Below are positions 50,501 through 54,404 of a stretch of DNA of 64,000 nucleotides, in pieces. Each line of letters opens with the position of its first letter. Within the stretch, counting starts at the first letter, position 1. A program made the translations under genes and the position numbers. Location: positions 16,394 through 80,393 of the forward strand of contig MU832263.1 of NCBI GenBank assembly GCA_029204225.1. Direction: 5' to 3'. Below the pieces are notes generated by a model that was given only the letters and a program-made list of their open reading frames with translations, was not told the DNA's origin and did no database searches. This DNA comes from Diphasiastrum complanatum (taxonomy: Eukaryota; Streptophyta; Lycopodiopsida; Lycopodiales; Lycopodiaceae).

Positions 50501-53288
50501 CTTCCTTTTCCAATTTTTCCTCCTTGACTCGACAAGAACCACATATGCCATTTCCAACTGCCATGCTATCGTATGGAAGACTCATGAAAGCTCCCTTTTT
50601 TGGTGAGTACCAATAACGACAATAGTATTCCACTGGAAGCCCCTTCAGCTCCCTCTCTTTAGCTCTGGCCCTCTCTTCTTCATCTTCTGTAGCATTTGCC
50701 TTTCTGTGATTGTGACCCCATGATCGTCTTTGGATTTTAACTTTGGCAGTGCCTTTGATGTCACAGATTGAAATATCCTCACAATCGTCTGTAAGGAAAA
50801 GCTCTCTCTCATCTGCTGCATTTCCAAGGACAGTGTTTGGCCCCCTTTCCATTACTCTTCCATGGAGCATGCAAGAGCCATCATCTTTTTCATAGAGATA
50901 TTCCACGAGTAGCATAGTAGGCATTTCATCATGCTCATCTCCACCTTCAACATCCACCAACACCACTCCACCAACCTCCAAATCATATCCACCAAAACAA
51001 GCTTTCTTATATACGGCCTTACTAATCGATGTCCTTTCAATCGATTTTGCTATCCATTTCACGTCAGCATGTGTGGGCCTGCTGTTACTGGACTTGAGTC
51101 GTCTCTGAACATTTCCCCTCAGTGCAGGCACAATGGCAGTTTCTTCATCTTGCTCACCATCTTCGACTTCTTCTTGTGGATCTTCAACTTCAGGCACAAC
51201 ACTATCTGCTATTGTTGGATCAAGCTCTCCGTCAACATTAAATTTTGCATAATATTCACTCCAAATGCGATGTACAAGCCTGGTTGTTGTTGCTCGCATT
51301 GGCTTGCGCTTGGTCCCATCAGGCCTCGAATTAGCTCTTGGATTCAAGTTTTTTCCCTTTCTCAGTAGAACTTTCTTTCTAGAAAACATCAGCTTCGTAT
51401 GATGCTTCTGCTCCATTTTGGCTATAAGACCGACGATAAAAGAACTTTTCTTGATGCAGTCATCTGGATATTCTGCAAACTGTTGCAGAATAATCTGCCC
51501 ATGCACTACAACATACCTCTCTACTTCTGGAATTTTTGAAGAAATAAAAGTTGGATCATCCTTATCATCCTGTGCTGCAAGGTTTCTGACTACATCCACA
51601 AAAGAAAGGCGTGAAACTCGACTTGCTTCCTTGAGCATGGTGATAACCTTGATCGCTAGACTTGCTGTCTTCAATACTGGTCTGAACCAGGGGGCATACT
51701 GTTGAGATGGACTTCCCAGCCTGTACCACGCTCCATTTGTTCTTATCGACACAAATATCATAGACGCGCCAAACTCTATCATCCACTCTTTGATTGCACT
51801 AAGATATATACGAATCCCCTCAGGTTTTCTTTCCGAAGCTGAAGATAAGCCTTCCTTAGAGCATGAGGCCAAATGCAGTAGTTCTTCATTATTCCGGCTC
51901 TGCGGGTGGTCATCCAAACCGAAGTCATCACCATCGTCTTCGGTCATTATTCCAGATCCATAGATATCAACATCCACCTCGGCACCAGCCAGCATTGGAA
52001 GCAGTTCTAAGGAAATAAGGCGCGATTCGGAGTTGTACAATGCCCAATCATGTAACTTCCGACGAGGAAGGTCCTCCGGTGCCAGGGGAGATACATCATC
52101 ATCAAAGAGTATGTATTCATCAGTTTCCTCCTCTTCTGCCTCGTAGTAAGCAGGGAGGGGATAATCGTTGGCGATTTCATCCTCATTGATCTTTATGTAC
52201 ACTTTGGCTTTAGGATTTGCTGCAGGTCTTCGAGTTTGTCTGATGTAAACATTTCTATCCTCCTGTTCTTGCAAAAGCCGAGCAAGTTTCTCATCTTCAC
52301 TGAGACTATCTGCCTCACTGGCCATGTTTGCAGAGGAACTGCCACCTTCACCAAAGAATCTGGTCTCAATTATCGTCAGTGCTTTTCTTTGCAAAGCAAC
52401 TGGATTATGGATTCGTGGCATTCTCATGCGTTGAATGTATTCCTTCTCCAGTGCCTGGAGTGCAGGCAAGCCAGTAAAAATCTGCTCGTCATCCGCCGCA
52501 TTCTCATCCAGAGCTATCAATTGATCAACTATGAGTTTTCCCTGCGAAAAAAAGTAATCACGGCTGACAAACGGAATGCTAGCATTAGTCTTACCAATTC
52601 CATTGGCAAGACAACGAGAGACTCTAGCGATAAGTTCGTCAAGGGAAAGAGTAGGATCGCCACCATCTGGCTTTGAAAGAGCTCGATAAACTTCAACACA
52701 CACCATAGCCTTTTCAAACAACGCATTGTAAATTTTGCTATATATCCCTGCTGGTTTAATGCAGATATATTCTGCCATATATGTGCATATCCAAACAACA
52801 GGTGAGCCTTGCTCATACCCCGTGATGGACCAAGACTCGAGGGGGCCAAAACATTCACAACGCATCCCCCGCTGCTTATCCATAGCTCCATTCAAGGGGA
52901 TAATCACTCCCGTTATGTACAGTTGCATCACATCTAATATTTCAAGAGGCTGAGAATTCCCGTTCTCATCATGGACGATAAAATCAACCAGCCTCCTCTG
53001 GGGAGTTTGTTGTGTCTCCCCTTCAGACGTGAATACAACAGCAACATCTTCCCCATCTGCAATCGATTCCTGTTTCACTTCAATGAGGCTATTCTTCTGA
53101 TTCAATCTGTATGTTTTTTCTTTGAGACTAGAGCATGCAGCTGATCGCTTTGGCCTTTTCACGCAAGGCCGCACTGAATCCGGAAGTTCCACAGCCTTCG
53201 AGATATCATTCTCAGTTGCAGCATTGTCAAGCCCCACATTCGCCGACCTCTTTCTGCCTTTGCCATTGCTACTCTTAACCTGACACAT
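8456..53288 (-). CDS. MET1: Maintenance DNA (cytosine-5)-methyltransferase, MET1/DMT1 type, 10 coding exons
   Basis: This nuclear enzyme copies CG methylation onto the new DNA strand after replication. Joined exons (53288-50190, 49137-48973, 48833-48617, 40171-40060, 39918-39771, 39172-38975, 38577-38299, 19758-19597, 10515-10297, 8617-8456) give about 1,586 residues with no internal stop; Arabidopsis MET1 has 1,534. In order: basic N-terminus, RFTS-1 (about 98-225), RFTS-2 (about 365-590), an acidic linker (about 686-718), BAH-1 (about 770-895), BAH-2 (about 940-1085), a short GKGK linker, then the catalytic domain with DIFAGCGG (from 1145), PPCQ (catalytic Cys about 1246), ENVR (about 1286) and GNAVPPPLA (about 1553). 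There is no CXXC finger, as usual in plants. All splice phases match. Eight introns are GT-AG; intron 1 has a GC donor. The start used is the first ATG of the exon frame (53288), but an acceptor at 53280 could instead join an upstream exon. The gene looks intact despite transposon-filled introns. Confidence 0.95.
9082..9133. repeat. Perfect 20-bp inverted repeat in MET1 intron 9
   Basis: The arms 9082-9101 and 9114-9133 are exact reverse complements around a 12-nt spacer. The left arm also takes part in a second 11-bp hairpin with its own flanks (CATATCAAGAT...ATCTTGATATG), so two alternative folds compete. Confidence 0.85.
10105..10215 (-). mobile_element. SINE-like short repeat with A-tail, copy 1 (intron 9)
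   Basis: On the minus strand a short unit ends in GCTCTTGCCAAGAGC, then CTGATACCCATATTG, then an A-rich tail. A second diverged copy with the same order lies near 41030-41140. The small size, repeated end and A-tail suggest a SINE. I could not identify RNA polymerase III A and B boxes. Confidence 0.5.
10297..10515 (-). CDS. MET1: MET1 coding exon 9 (target recognition domain)
   Basis: 73 codons, phase 0-0, with [35 protein letters not shown] and TVRECARSQ. The acceptor is ggtgcag and the donor is gtatat. Confidence 0.96.
10516..11890 (-). other. Proximal part of MET1 intron 8, no clear element
   Basis: It holds a short GT run (10830-10847). A minus-strand frame (11061-11462) includes [11 protein letters not shown] followed by histidines, which vaguely resembles a decayed BED finger but is too weak to call. 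Otherwise nothing was recognised. Confidence 0.4.
11896..12479 (-). pseudogene. Gypsy reverse transcriptase/RNase H relic, downstream part
   Basis: In a frame with stops the minus strand reads [30 protein letters not shown] and [10 protein letters not shown], the RNase H domain of a Ty3/gypsy polyprotein. Its upstream continuation lies about 5 kb away at 17464-17760, because another retrotransposon is inserted between the two. The frame resumes across the insertion once one copy of the 5-bp duplication is discounted. Confidence 0.85.
12485..12946 (-). repeat. 3' LTR of the inserted gypsy element
   Basis: It starts TGTCATGCCCACGAC on the minus strand and ends GGACTTTATA, directly before the gtatc duplication. 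The polypurine tract AAGGGGGGAAGAA immediately precedes its start. Homologous copies are at 17049-17463 (same orientation) and 18026-18500 (opposite). Confidence 0.88.
12947..12962 (-). other. Polypurine tract of the inserted gypsy element
   Basis: The minus strand reads AAGGGGGGAAGAA just before the LTR start. This is the plus-strand primer site and shows that 12485-12946 is a 3' LTR. Confidence 0.85.
13056..13530 (-). pseudogene. Integrase C-terminal fragment of the inserted gypsy element
   Basis: The open segment 13397-13056 reads [37 protein letters not shown] and [14 protein letters not shown], the usual gypsy integrase C-terminal core. About 130 bp further upstream another frame adds [17 protein letters not shown]. 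The homology stops near 13530, where unrelated sequence begins. Confidence 0.88.
13690..15610. repeat. AT-rich non-coding dispersed repeat, copy A
   Basis: It is homologous along its length to 20310-21990. Shared anchors include AAGTATAAACTAGAATC, AAATGAATCCAAAAATGACT, GATCAAGTTGA and TACTTCTCCCCCTTTTAACA. On the minus strand a purine tract (AAAAGGGGGAGAAGTAGG) is followed about 230 bp later by TATCAGAACTAGG, which resembles a degenerate iMet primer site. That gives the order purine tract, LTR-sized segment, primer-site-like box. No coding capacity was seen. Ends are approximate. Confidence 0.75.
15611..16988. other. Unassigned sequence inside the inserted gypsy element
   Basis: No retroelement protein was recognised. 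A C-rich run at 16826-16840 and scattered poly-A/T tracts are the only notable features. It may be a further nested insertion or a heavily decayed internal region. Confidence 0.35.
16989..17040. repeat. (AG)n microsatellite beside the 5' LTR
   Basis: About 25 AG units lie a few bases inside the 5' LTR copy. The LTR homology breaks off at this side about 60-70 bp earlier than in the other copies, so the microsatellite marks a rearranged junction. Confidence 0.9.
17049..17463 (-). repeat. 5' LTR of the inserted gypsy element (inner end incomplete)
   Basis: It is collinear with the 3' LTR from TGTCATGCCCACGAC to GTTTGTCCACCA. The last 60-70 bp present in the other two copies are replaced by CCGCCATC and the GA microsatellite. 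Its outer end abuts the gtatc target duplication. Confidence 0.82.
17464..17760 (-). pseudogene. Gypsy reverse transcriptase relic, upstream part
   Basis: Just outside the insertion the minus strand reads FVWSYEC and then LAFDT, continuing into the RNase H part at 12479. Further upstream LASFAKT fits the reverse transcriptase thumb, with stops between the pieces. It shows that a single older gypsy copy was split. Confidence 0.7.
17793..17950 (-). other. Exon-like open segment of unknown origin
   Basis: The minus strand has a strong acceptor (poly-T then gcag), 158 nt of open frame with [18 protein letters not shown] and [14 protein letters not shown], and a donor ATGAG|gtaata. It resembles no retroelement domain I know. 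It could be a captured gene fragment or a cryptic exon; the splice signals match the strand of MET1. No function is proposed. Confidence 0.35.
18026..18500 (+). mobile_element. Solo LTR of the inserted gypsy family (inverted)
   Basis: This complete 475-bp LTR of the 12485-17463 family lies in the opposite orientation. It starts TGTCATGCCCACGAC, ends GGACTTTATA and has a perfect ctacc target duplication (18021-18025 and 18501-18505). With no internal region, it arose by recombination between two LTRs. It independently supports the TG...TA ends of this family. Confidence 0.9.
18506..19590 (-). other. Distal part of MET1 intron 8, no clear element
   Basis: AT-rich sequence leads up to exon 8. 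No conserved coding remnant, RNA gene or LTR boundary was recognised. Confidence 0.45.
19597..19758 (-). CDS. MET1: MET1 coding exon 8 (target recognition domain)
   Basis: 54 codons, phase 0-0, found by looking for the missing segment of the catalytic domain. It contains [20 protein letters not shown] and PGADWRDL, which fill the gap between exons 7 and 9 exactly. The acceptor is ctttgacag and the donor is AAG|gtgaga. It is an isolated exon between two transposon-filled introns of 18.5 and 9.1 kb, so an ordinary open-frame search would miss it. Confidence 0.95.
19791..19857. repeat. (CT)33 tract just upstream of MET1 exon 8
   Basis: On the transcript strand this is a 67-nt GA repeat ending about 32 bases before the 3' splice site of the 18.5-kb intron 7. 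The 32-nt spacer still provides a short pyrimidine stretch before ctttgacag. Confidence 0.95.
19860..20309. other. Unassigned intron 7 sequence
   Basis: No recognisable protein remnant or repeat partner is visible in this window. Confidence 0.4.
20310..21990. repeat. AT-rich non-coding dispersed repeat, copy B
   Basis: This is the second copy of the 13690-15610 repeat, in the same orientation and diverged by many substitutions and small indels. It keeps the purine tract (minus strand AAAAGGGGGAGAAGTAGG, near 21680) and the primer-site-like box (near 21405) in the same order. No open frame is conserved between copies, so it is non-coding. Confidence 0.75.
22075..24166 (+). mobile_element. LINE copy 1 (5'-truncated) with (CT)n tail
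   Basis: The copy starts inside the reverse transcriptase and continues to the 3' untranslated region, ending in a CT array (24114-24166). It is the same family as the three copies that follow. Its 5' truncation is typical of incomplete target-primed reverse transcription. It lies antisense to MET1. Confidence 0.9.
22090..23937 (+). pseudogene. LINE ORF2 remnant: reverse transcriptase and C-terminal zinc region
   Basis: A single reading frame covers about 1.8 kb with only three in-frame stops (near 22588, 23302 and 23350) and no frameshift. Motifs seen: [31 protein letters not shown], the catalytic YVDD box and [14 protein letters not shown]. Near the end is a C-C-H-C finger followed by [15 protein letters not shown]. 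The first stop is a TGA where copy 2 has CGA, as expected from deamination of a methylated CpG. Confidence 0.9.
24277..25362 (+). CDS. LINE ORF1 protein (nucleic-acid chaperone type)
   Basis: 361 codons. The N-terminal third is proline-rich with a 60-bp tandem repeat (about three units, 20 residues each, around [14 protein letters not shown]). Next comes a coiled-coil stretch (about residues 140-225, with [12 protein letters not shown] and [14 protein letters not shown]), then an RRM-like core ([26 protein letters not shown]) and a C-terminal part with [14 protein letters not shown] and KARYIDP. This order matches ORF1 proteins that bind LINE RNA and assist target-primed reverse transcription. 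The frame is intact, so this may be the best preserved ORF1 in the window. Confidence 0.82.
   Translation: MARKKGSPRSPSSLSLPLPSPLQLVAGPSYTPSLPTPSLTTSPTPSLALPTPSLPAQPTPAPPTPSLALPTPSLSAQPTPAPPTPSLALPNPSLPAHSPPPSSLALSFLHGSPAPSHYPLPFPKEAYSHTKAFEQYLLSCMEQITLESSYLRMEMGQSKTTIQAMAIEKQTMMARIISLEETLSRKEEPASTTKIQELEERIEQHKEETKTWASLFKEDAKEGTHTFNSVISATISEEGMRKYKSLNVRVRGIEDTKAPVTEASSFLTDTLSHHHNGMEKAWRTKRDPTTLIIRFTGIEERQAVLRLRARLRGTLVFMDDDLTPMQVAERRKVFSEAKALGKKVIYREGKARYIDPQKSEA
25414..28581 (+). pseudogene. LINE ORF2 (endonuclease, reverse transcriptase, zinc region) with frameshifts
   Basis: The 5' part (25414-25845) opens an apurinic-type endonuclease, [10 protein letters not shown] and ILTETHES, but the middle of that domain is missing and the frame shifts near 25830. 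Reverse transcriptase follows (25900-27170), with [35 protein letters not shown] and [17 protein letters not shown]. It shifts near 27130 and resumes with [11 protein letters not shown], the intact catalytic box. A third shift lies in a C run near 27700. The end carries a C-C-H-C finger and an arginine-rich tail. Confidence 0.9.
28853..30432 (+). mobile_element. LINE copy 3, 5'-truncated with twin-primed 5' inversion
   Basis: The segment 28853-29940 is the minus strand of ORF2 from before the thumb to MIREMS, and 29941-30432 is the plus-strand remainder from the RRR finger tail to the 3' end GACATTAATAAAGC with a TTC/TC tail. The two parts adjoin in the ordinary LINE sequence, so the copy is an inversion rather than two insertions. 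This is the known outcome of twin priming. Confidence 0.87.
28855..29940 (-). pseudogene. Inverted ORF2 segment of LINE copy 3
   Basis: Open for 317 codons on the minus strand: [45 protein letters not shown] and a C-C-H-C finger ending FTCPS. A shift follows, with [17 protein letters not shown] read in another frame. It is clearly the same family as copies 1 and 2. Confidence 0.88.
30433..30790 (+). repeat. 5' LTR of the chromovirus
   Basis: It begins T followed by a perfect 16-bp palindrome (GTTACGAGCTCGTAAC) and ends TCTATTACA before the primer site. It also contains a 10-bp inverted repeat around a G-box (ACGTGGCCGA and its complement, near 30640-30667). Confidence 0.9.
30792..30804 (+). 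other. Primer-binding site (initiator tRNA-Met) of the chromovirus
   Basis: TGGTATCAGAGCC lies one base after the LTR end. Confidence 0.92.
31334..33255 (+). pseudogene. Chromovirus reverse transcriptase and RNase H
   Basis: Reverse transcriptase reads [32 protein letters not shown] and the catalytic FLDDILVYS. RNase H reads [32 protein letters not shown] and [12 protein letters not shown] replaces the usual glutamine codon at 32210, and a small deletion near 32885 shifts the frame. Upstream (31334-31690) only a protease-to-RT linker remnant is recognisable. Confidence 0.92.
33421..34818 (+). CDS. Chromovirus integrase with C-terminal chromodomain
   Basis: An intact 465-codon frame. In order: the H-H-C-C zinc module ([12 protein letters not shown] to CHKCQVNR); the catalytic core with [23 protein letters not shown] and the glutamate in [14 protein letters not shown]; the C-terminal core with [13 protein letters not shown] and [14 protein letters not shown]; and a chromodomain ([28 protein letters not shown]). 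Chromodomains of this class are thought to steer integration to heterochromatin marked by H3K9 methylation. The frame has no stop, unlike the upstream pol. Confidence 0.93.
   Translation: MVDGQLTQGFKWKQYSIQDEYLLYSNRVCVPNSEDYRQQVLYECHDNPSAGHPGIQKTYELLRRQFFWPSMKKNVHQYVTSCHKCQVNRAERLKAGGLLHPLEIPAGKWESISMDFIVGLPKTQKDNDAIWVTVDRLTKMAHFIPTKTTVRAPELARLFVDGLFKLYGLPSGIVSDRDNKFTGNFRRAVIHHLHTKLNMSTIDHPQTDGQTERVNQVLEDMLRAYVSKKQTNWEDYLSILEFAYNSTKHSATGYSPFMLMYGFQPRSPTTVGFKQEKVEAARNFLEDLNQMIEHAKRSIKQSQDRAKHYAYPHKRDVQFSTGEKVYLRVPVDSKTLKSGVCAKLSPRYCGPFTISRRLGEVTYELELPHSSKVFPVFHVSQLRKALTRSNNLVGDSVLVLPLDPQQPPHEPDEILNSRETQTRHTLYREYMVKWNDQPVENATWERGNVLRKIFPDFVLEDQDAS
34815..34829 (+). other. Polypurine tract of the chromovirus
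   Basis: AAGGGGGAGGGAG directly precedes the 3' LTR, following the integrase stop codon. Confidence 0.88.
34830..35171 (+). repeat. 3' LTR of the chromovirus (last 14 bp missing)
   Basis: It is collinear with the 5' LTR from TGTTACGAGCTC to CTACTGTGGTGT, with one change breaking the terminal palindrome and a 2-bp deletion near 35134. It stops abruptly at the first base of LINE copy 4. Confidence 0.9.
35172..38277 (+). mobile_element. LINE copy 4 (decayed, internally deleted)
   Basis: The 5' leader and ORF1 remnant (about 35215-36060) are followed by endonuclease pieces, including a TGDFNAR motif (36556), and then a jump from the pre-RT linker straight to the thumb region ([18 protein letters not shown] near 37120), so the catalytic reverse transcriptase core is deleted. 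The finger region and tail follow, ending GACATTGATAAAGC and TTTCTCTCTCTC at 38277. Many stops make it the oldest-looking copy. Its 3' end lies about 19 bp from the exon 7 donor. Confidence 0.85.
38299..38577 (-). CDS. MET1: MET1 coding exon 7 (motif VIII, start of target recognition)
   Basis: 93 codons, phase 0-0, with [16 protein letters not shown] (motif VIII) and [10 protein letters not shown]. The donor ACG|gtaata lies only about 19 bases from the 3' end of an antisense LINE copy, the first element of an 18.5-kb intron. Confidence 0.95.
38578..38974 (-). other. MET1 intron 6 (397 bp)
   Basis: Short intron with donor gtagtg and acceptor ttgattccag. No inserted element was recognised. Confidence 0.85.
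38975..39172 (-). CDS. MET1: MET1 coding exon 6 (ENVR motif)
   Basis: 66 codons, phase 0-0, with GFSGMNRFN at the start, [11 protein letters not shown] (motif VI) in the middle and LLEMGYQ at the end. Confidence 0.96.
39173..39770 (-). other. MET1 intron 5 (598 bp)
   Basis: Ordinary AT-rich intron with donor gtcagt and acceptor cttttgcag. No inserted element was recognised. Confidence 0.85.
39771..39918 (-). CDS. MET1: MET1 coding exon 5 (catalytic PPCQ)
   Basis: 148 nt ending in GGPPCQ, motif IV, which contains the catalytic cysteine that attacks cytosine C6. The intron before it is 141 bp. The donor is gtcagt. Confidence 0.96.
40060..40171 (-). CDS. MET1: MET1 coding exon 4 (motif II/III region)
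   Basis: 112 nt that finish the split glycine codon and end two bases into an arginine codon. It reads [16 protein letters not shown] and ENCNVIL. The acceptor gagtgcag has little pyrimidine run before it, which is unusual next to an 8.4-kb intron. Confidence 0.94.
40172..41030 (-). other. Distal part of MET1 intron 3, with a CGCG palindrome
   Basis: Mostly plain AT-rich intron. At 40944-40970 a 10-bp inverted repeat (GCGTTTCTGA / TCAGAAACGC) surrounds AACGCGT, and GCGTTTC recurs at 40968-40975. No coding remnant was seen. Confidence 0.5.
41030..41140 (-). mobile_element. SINE-like short repeat with A-tail, copy 2 (intron 3)
   Basis: The minus strand shows ATGCTCTTAATTAGAGCT, then CTGATACCCATATTG, then an A-rich tail, matching the order seen at 10105-10215. 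Confidence 0.5.
41212..41283. repeat. (TC)n microsatellite 1 in intron 3
   Basis: About 35 TC units, uninterrupted. Confidence 0.95.
41435..41511. repeat. (CT)n microsatellite 2 in intron 3
   Basis: About 38 CT units, lying 150 bp from the first array. Related words (GAACCGTACTGAAGC and GAACAGTACTGAAGC) lie on either side of this array. Confidence 0.95.
41633..44601 (-). pseudogene. hAT-superfamily transposase gene, intron-containing, decayed
   Basis: Exons inferred on the minus strand: 44601 to 43637 (BED finger region to the pre-DUF659 segment, with breaks), 43544-43199, 43092-42686, 42578-42411, 42292-41955 and 41848-41633. The BED-type finger shows [20 protein letters not shown]. After a glycine-glutamine repeat linker come [30 protein letters not shown] and [12 protein letters not shown] with [16 protein letters not shown] (the plant DUF659 hAT region). 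[16 protein letters not shown] and the dimerisation segment with CERNW and [10 protein letters not shown] complete it. Splice junctions have GT-AG ends. At least three in-frame stops show it is inactive. Terminal inverted repeats were not located. Confidence 0.85.
44225..44340. repeat. CTGTCC hexamer repeat in the hAT linker
   Basis: Two blocks of CCTGTC/CTGTCT hexamers, each followed by a CTGTGATGCAGCACC-like spacer, encode the Gly-Gln repeat between the BED finger and the transposase body. Confidence 0.75.
44602..45620. other. hAT flank and CpG-rich block
   Basis: 44602-45240 has no recognised gene and may be the 5' flank of the hAT element. At 45350-45600 a block dense in GTCCG/CGGAC words (GCGTTCGCGTCCGCATCC, GACGTGTCCG, GGACGCCGGACGCAGACG) surrounds two T-rich/A-rich tracts, giving inverted CpG-rich ends around an AT core, as in a short non-autonomous DNA element. 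Confidence 0.45.
45621..46113. mobile_element. MITE-like element with GAACCG-rich ends and ATCTGT tandem core
   Basis: Both ends are built from GAACCG / CGGTTC words (left TTCTGGAACCGTACGGTTC, right CGGTTCTGGGAACCGTG), so they can pair. The interior (45770-46010) is a degenerate tandem array of CATCTGTCAAAT / CATCTGTGAAAT units. There is no coding capacity. Confidence 0.5.
46114..46985. other. Unassigned intron 3 sequence
   Basis: AT-rich; no recognisable element or coding remnant. Confidence 0.4.
46990..47330 (-). pseudogene. Gypsy integrase fragment
   Basis: The minus strand reads [17 protein letters not shown] and [10 protein letters not shown] (47140-47230), the second half of the integrase zinc module and the linker. 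After a stop come [10 protein letters not shown] and [16 protein letters not shown] from the start of the catalytic core. It is an isolated fragment without LTRs nearby. Confidence 0.8.
47580..47765. repeat. GGAACGC-rich block in intron 3
   Basis: Multiple GGAACG / CGTTCC words in both orientations (GGAACGCGTTCCGG at 47655-47668, others at 47594-47640 and 47705-47745) surround a TATATATATA core. The structure looks like a short inverted-repeat DNA element. Confidence 0.5.
47766..48616 (-). other. Proximal part of MET1 intron 3
   Basis: Plain intron sequence adjoining exon 3; no element recognised. Confidence 0.5.
48617..48833 (-). CDS. MET1: MET1 coding exon 3 (linker and motif I)
   Basis: 217 nt, entering in phase 0 and leaving one base into a glycine codon. 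It carries the short GKGK linker and the S-adenosylmethionine-binding motif [13 protein letters not shown]. The donor is gtaagc. The following intron is 8.4 kb. Confidence 0.95.
48973..49137 (-). CDS. MET1: MET1 coding exon 2 (end of BAH-2)
   Basis: 55 codons, phase 0-0, from [10 protein letters not shown] to [10 protein letters not shown], matching the conserved end of the second BAH domain. The acceptor is ttttgcag and the donor is gtatga. Confidence 0.92.
49138..50189 (-). other. MET1 intron 1 (1,052 bp, GC-AG)
   Basis: The donor is GAG|gcaagc and the acceptor is ttttgcag. The middle contains an LTR-like insertion with a 73-bp tandem repeat. The ends look like original intron. Confidence 0.85.
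49340..49910 (+). mobile_element. Possible solo LTR with internal 73-bp tandem repeat
   Basis: Two diverged 73-bp units (49441-49513 and 49514-49586) share GTTGAC-GGTCAA, GACACGTG and GGTCCAGTG-ATGAGTGACA words. A TATA-like GTGTATAAGTGAG follows at 49715, then a leader-like region. This resembles an LTR with enhancer repeats and promoter. Boundaries and target duplication are unresolved. Confidence 0.45.
50190..53288 (-). CDS. MET1: MET1 coding exon 1 (RFTS and BAH domains)
   Basis: This single exon of 3,099 nt encodes two thirds of the protein. Recognisable blocks include [11 protein letters not shown] and [11 protein letters not shown] (RFTS-1), [16 protein letters not shown] and [18 protein letters not shown] (RFTS-2), [15 protein letters not shown] (BAH-1) and [12 protein letters not shown] (BAH-2). 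It ends in phase 0 at CATGAG followed by a GC donor (gcaagc); reading on meets a stop within five codons. If the acceptor-like TGTGTCAG before codon 4 is used, the exon begins at 53279. Confidence 0.95.
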
Positions 53289-53900
53289 CACTAATAACAA
53301 CCAACAAACTTTCCAAGTTTCACACCTAATTGCTTGCTCTATATTCCTGCCACCCTCACATTTAAGAACGGAGATCCATCAACATCGGGAATGCTGCAGC
53401 AGAATCTCGAGCTCTAGATTTTGGTTGTTCTTTTTTTTTTGATAGAACAGCATTTTGTTATTCTTATCGCTCTTACGCTCTTGCTCTTCTTCTGTAACAA
53501 TAAAAACCACAAATCTTACCACGTTTCACACCTAATTGCTTGTTCTACATCCCTACCATCACATTGATGAACGGAGATCCATGAACATCAGGAATGCTGC
53601 AACAGAACCAGGAGCTCTAGCTTTTTATTCTTCTTTATTCTTGCACAAATCAGCTTTTCTTTTCAATATTCACGTATGTTCTCGTTCTATCTGTACAGTA
53701 ATAAGAACCACAAAACTTACCACGTTTCACGGCTTGCTATATATCCCCACCACCATCACATACAACAACAGAGATCCATCAACATCGGGAATGCTGCACA
53801 TGGAGCTCTAGATTTTGGTTCTGATTTTGTCTTGCATAGAACAGCTTTTTGTTCTTCTTCTTGCTCTTTGCATGTTTCTGTTCTTGTTTTTTCATAATAA
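53289..53900 (-). repeat. Triplicated ~200-bp segment at the 5' end of MET1
   Basis: Three units start at about 53317, 53523 and 53724 (periods about 206 and 201 bp). Shared words include CGTTTCACACCTAATTGCT, ACGGAGATCCAT, AACATC-GGAATGCTGCA and GGAGCTCTAG. On the MET1 strand two units carry CGTG|gtaag donor-like sites, and each has an acceptor-like end (ttgttacag, ctgtacag, gtgtcag); the last is the one before codon 4. The 5' untranslated exon(s) probably lie here or further upstream. Confidence 0.82.
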
Positions 53901-54118
53901 TAAATGTGTATTTCGTTTGACTCCGCTCTTACAGCTGCGAGAGATCTTAGCTGCCTGCCTATTCCATCTATTCCATCTCCAAAGAATTGCTGAAACACAT
54001 CAACCTTTTCCTCTGCTTTCCTTCTCCTCGGATTTGGATCGTCACAGATTTTTCGAGCAAATCATCGAGAACTCTGATTTTACGATCGATGGATCAAACC
54101 AAAGAAGCAGGAGGCGGG

Positions 54119-54145
54119 GATGGAAGCAAAATGTTTGCTTCCATC
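54119..54145. repeat. 12-bp perfect hairpin with 3-nt loop upstream of MET1
   Basis: GATGGAAGCAAA, loop ATG, TTTGCTTCCATC. It lies about 830 bp upstream of the MET1 start codon, likely in the leader or promoter. Confidence 0.9.
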
Positions 54146-54404
54146 GAGCCTGCGAGGAAAATCAGACATGCTTCCCAACCTCCTTAACAACACGACATCT
54201 TTCACGCCCCCCACTTCGATGTTCGCCACGCGTCAGAGATGCCATTTGTACGCTGTCGATCGATTAAATTTCTAACACGTGGCAAAATATACATGATCCC
54301 AAAAATATCCAACGATGGTAAGCTTAATCACCTGCACAGTCATAGATTTTAATTCACAATTGGATTGACACGACTTATAATCATGCTCTCGCACGTGTTA
54401 GAGC

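Noticed and set aside
50645-52953. Several 60-146 codon frames on both strands overlapping the large MET1 exon
   Set aside because: They are alternative-frame shadows of the conserved 1,030-codon coding exon.
54089-54187. Short plus-strand frame beginning MDQTKEAGGGDG, possible divergent gene
   Set aside because: Only 32 codons, overlaps a hairpin and the probable MET1 leader, no family resemblance.
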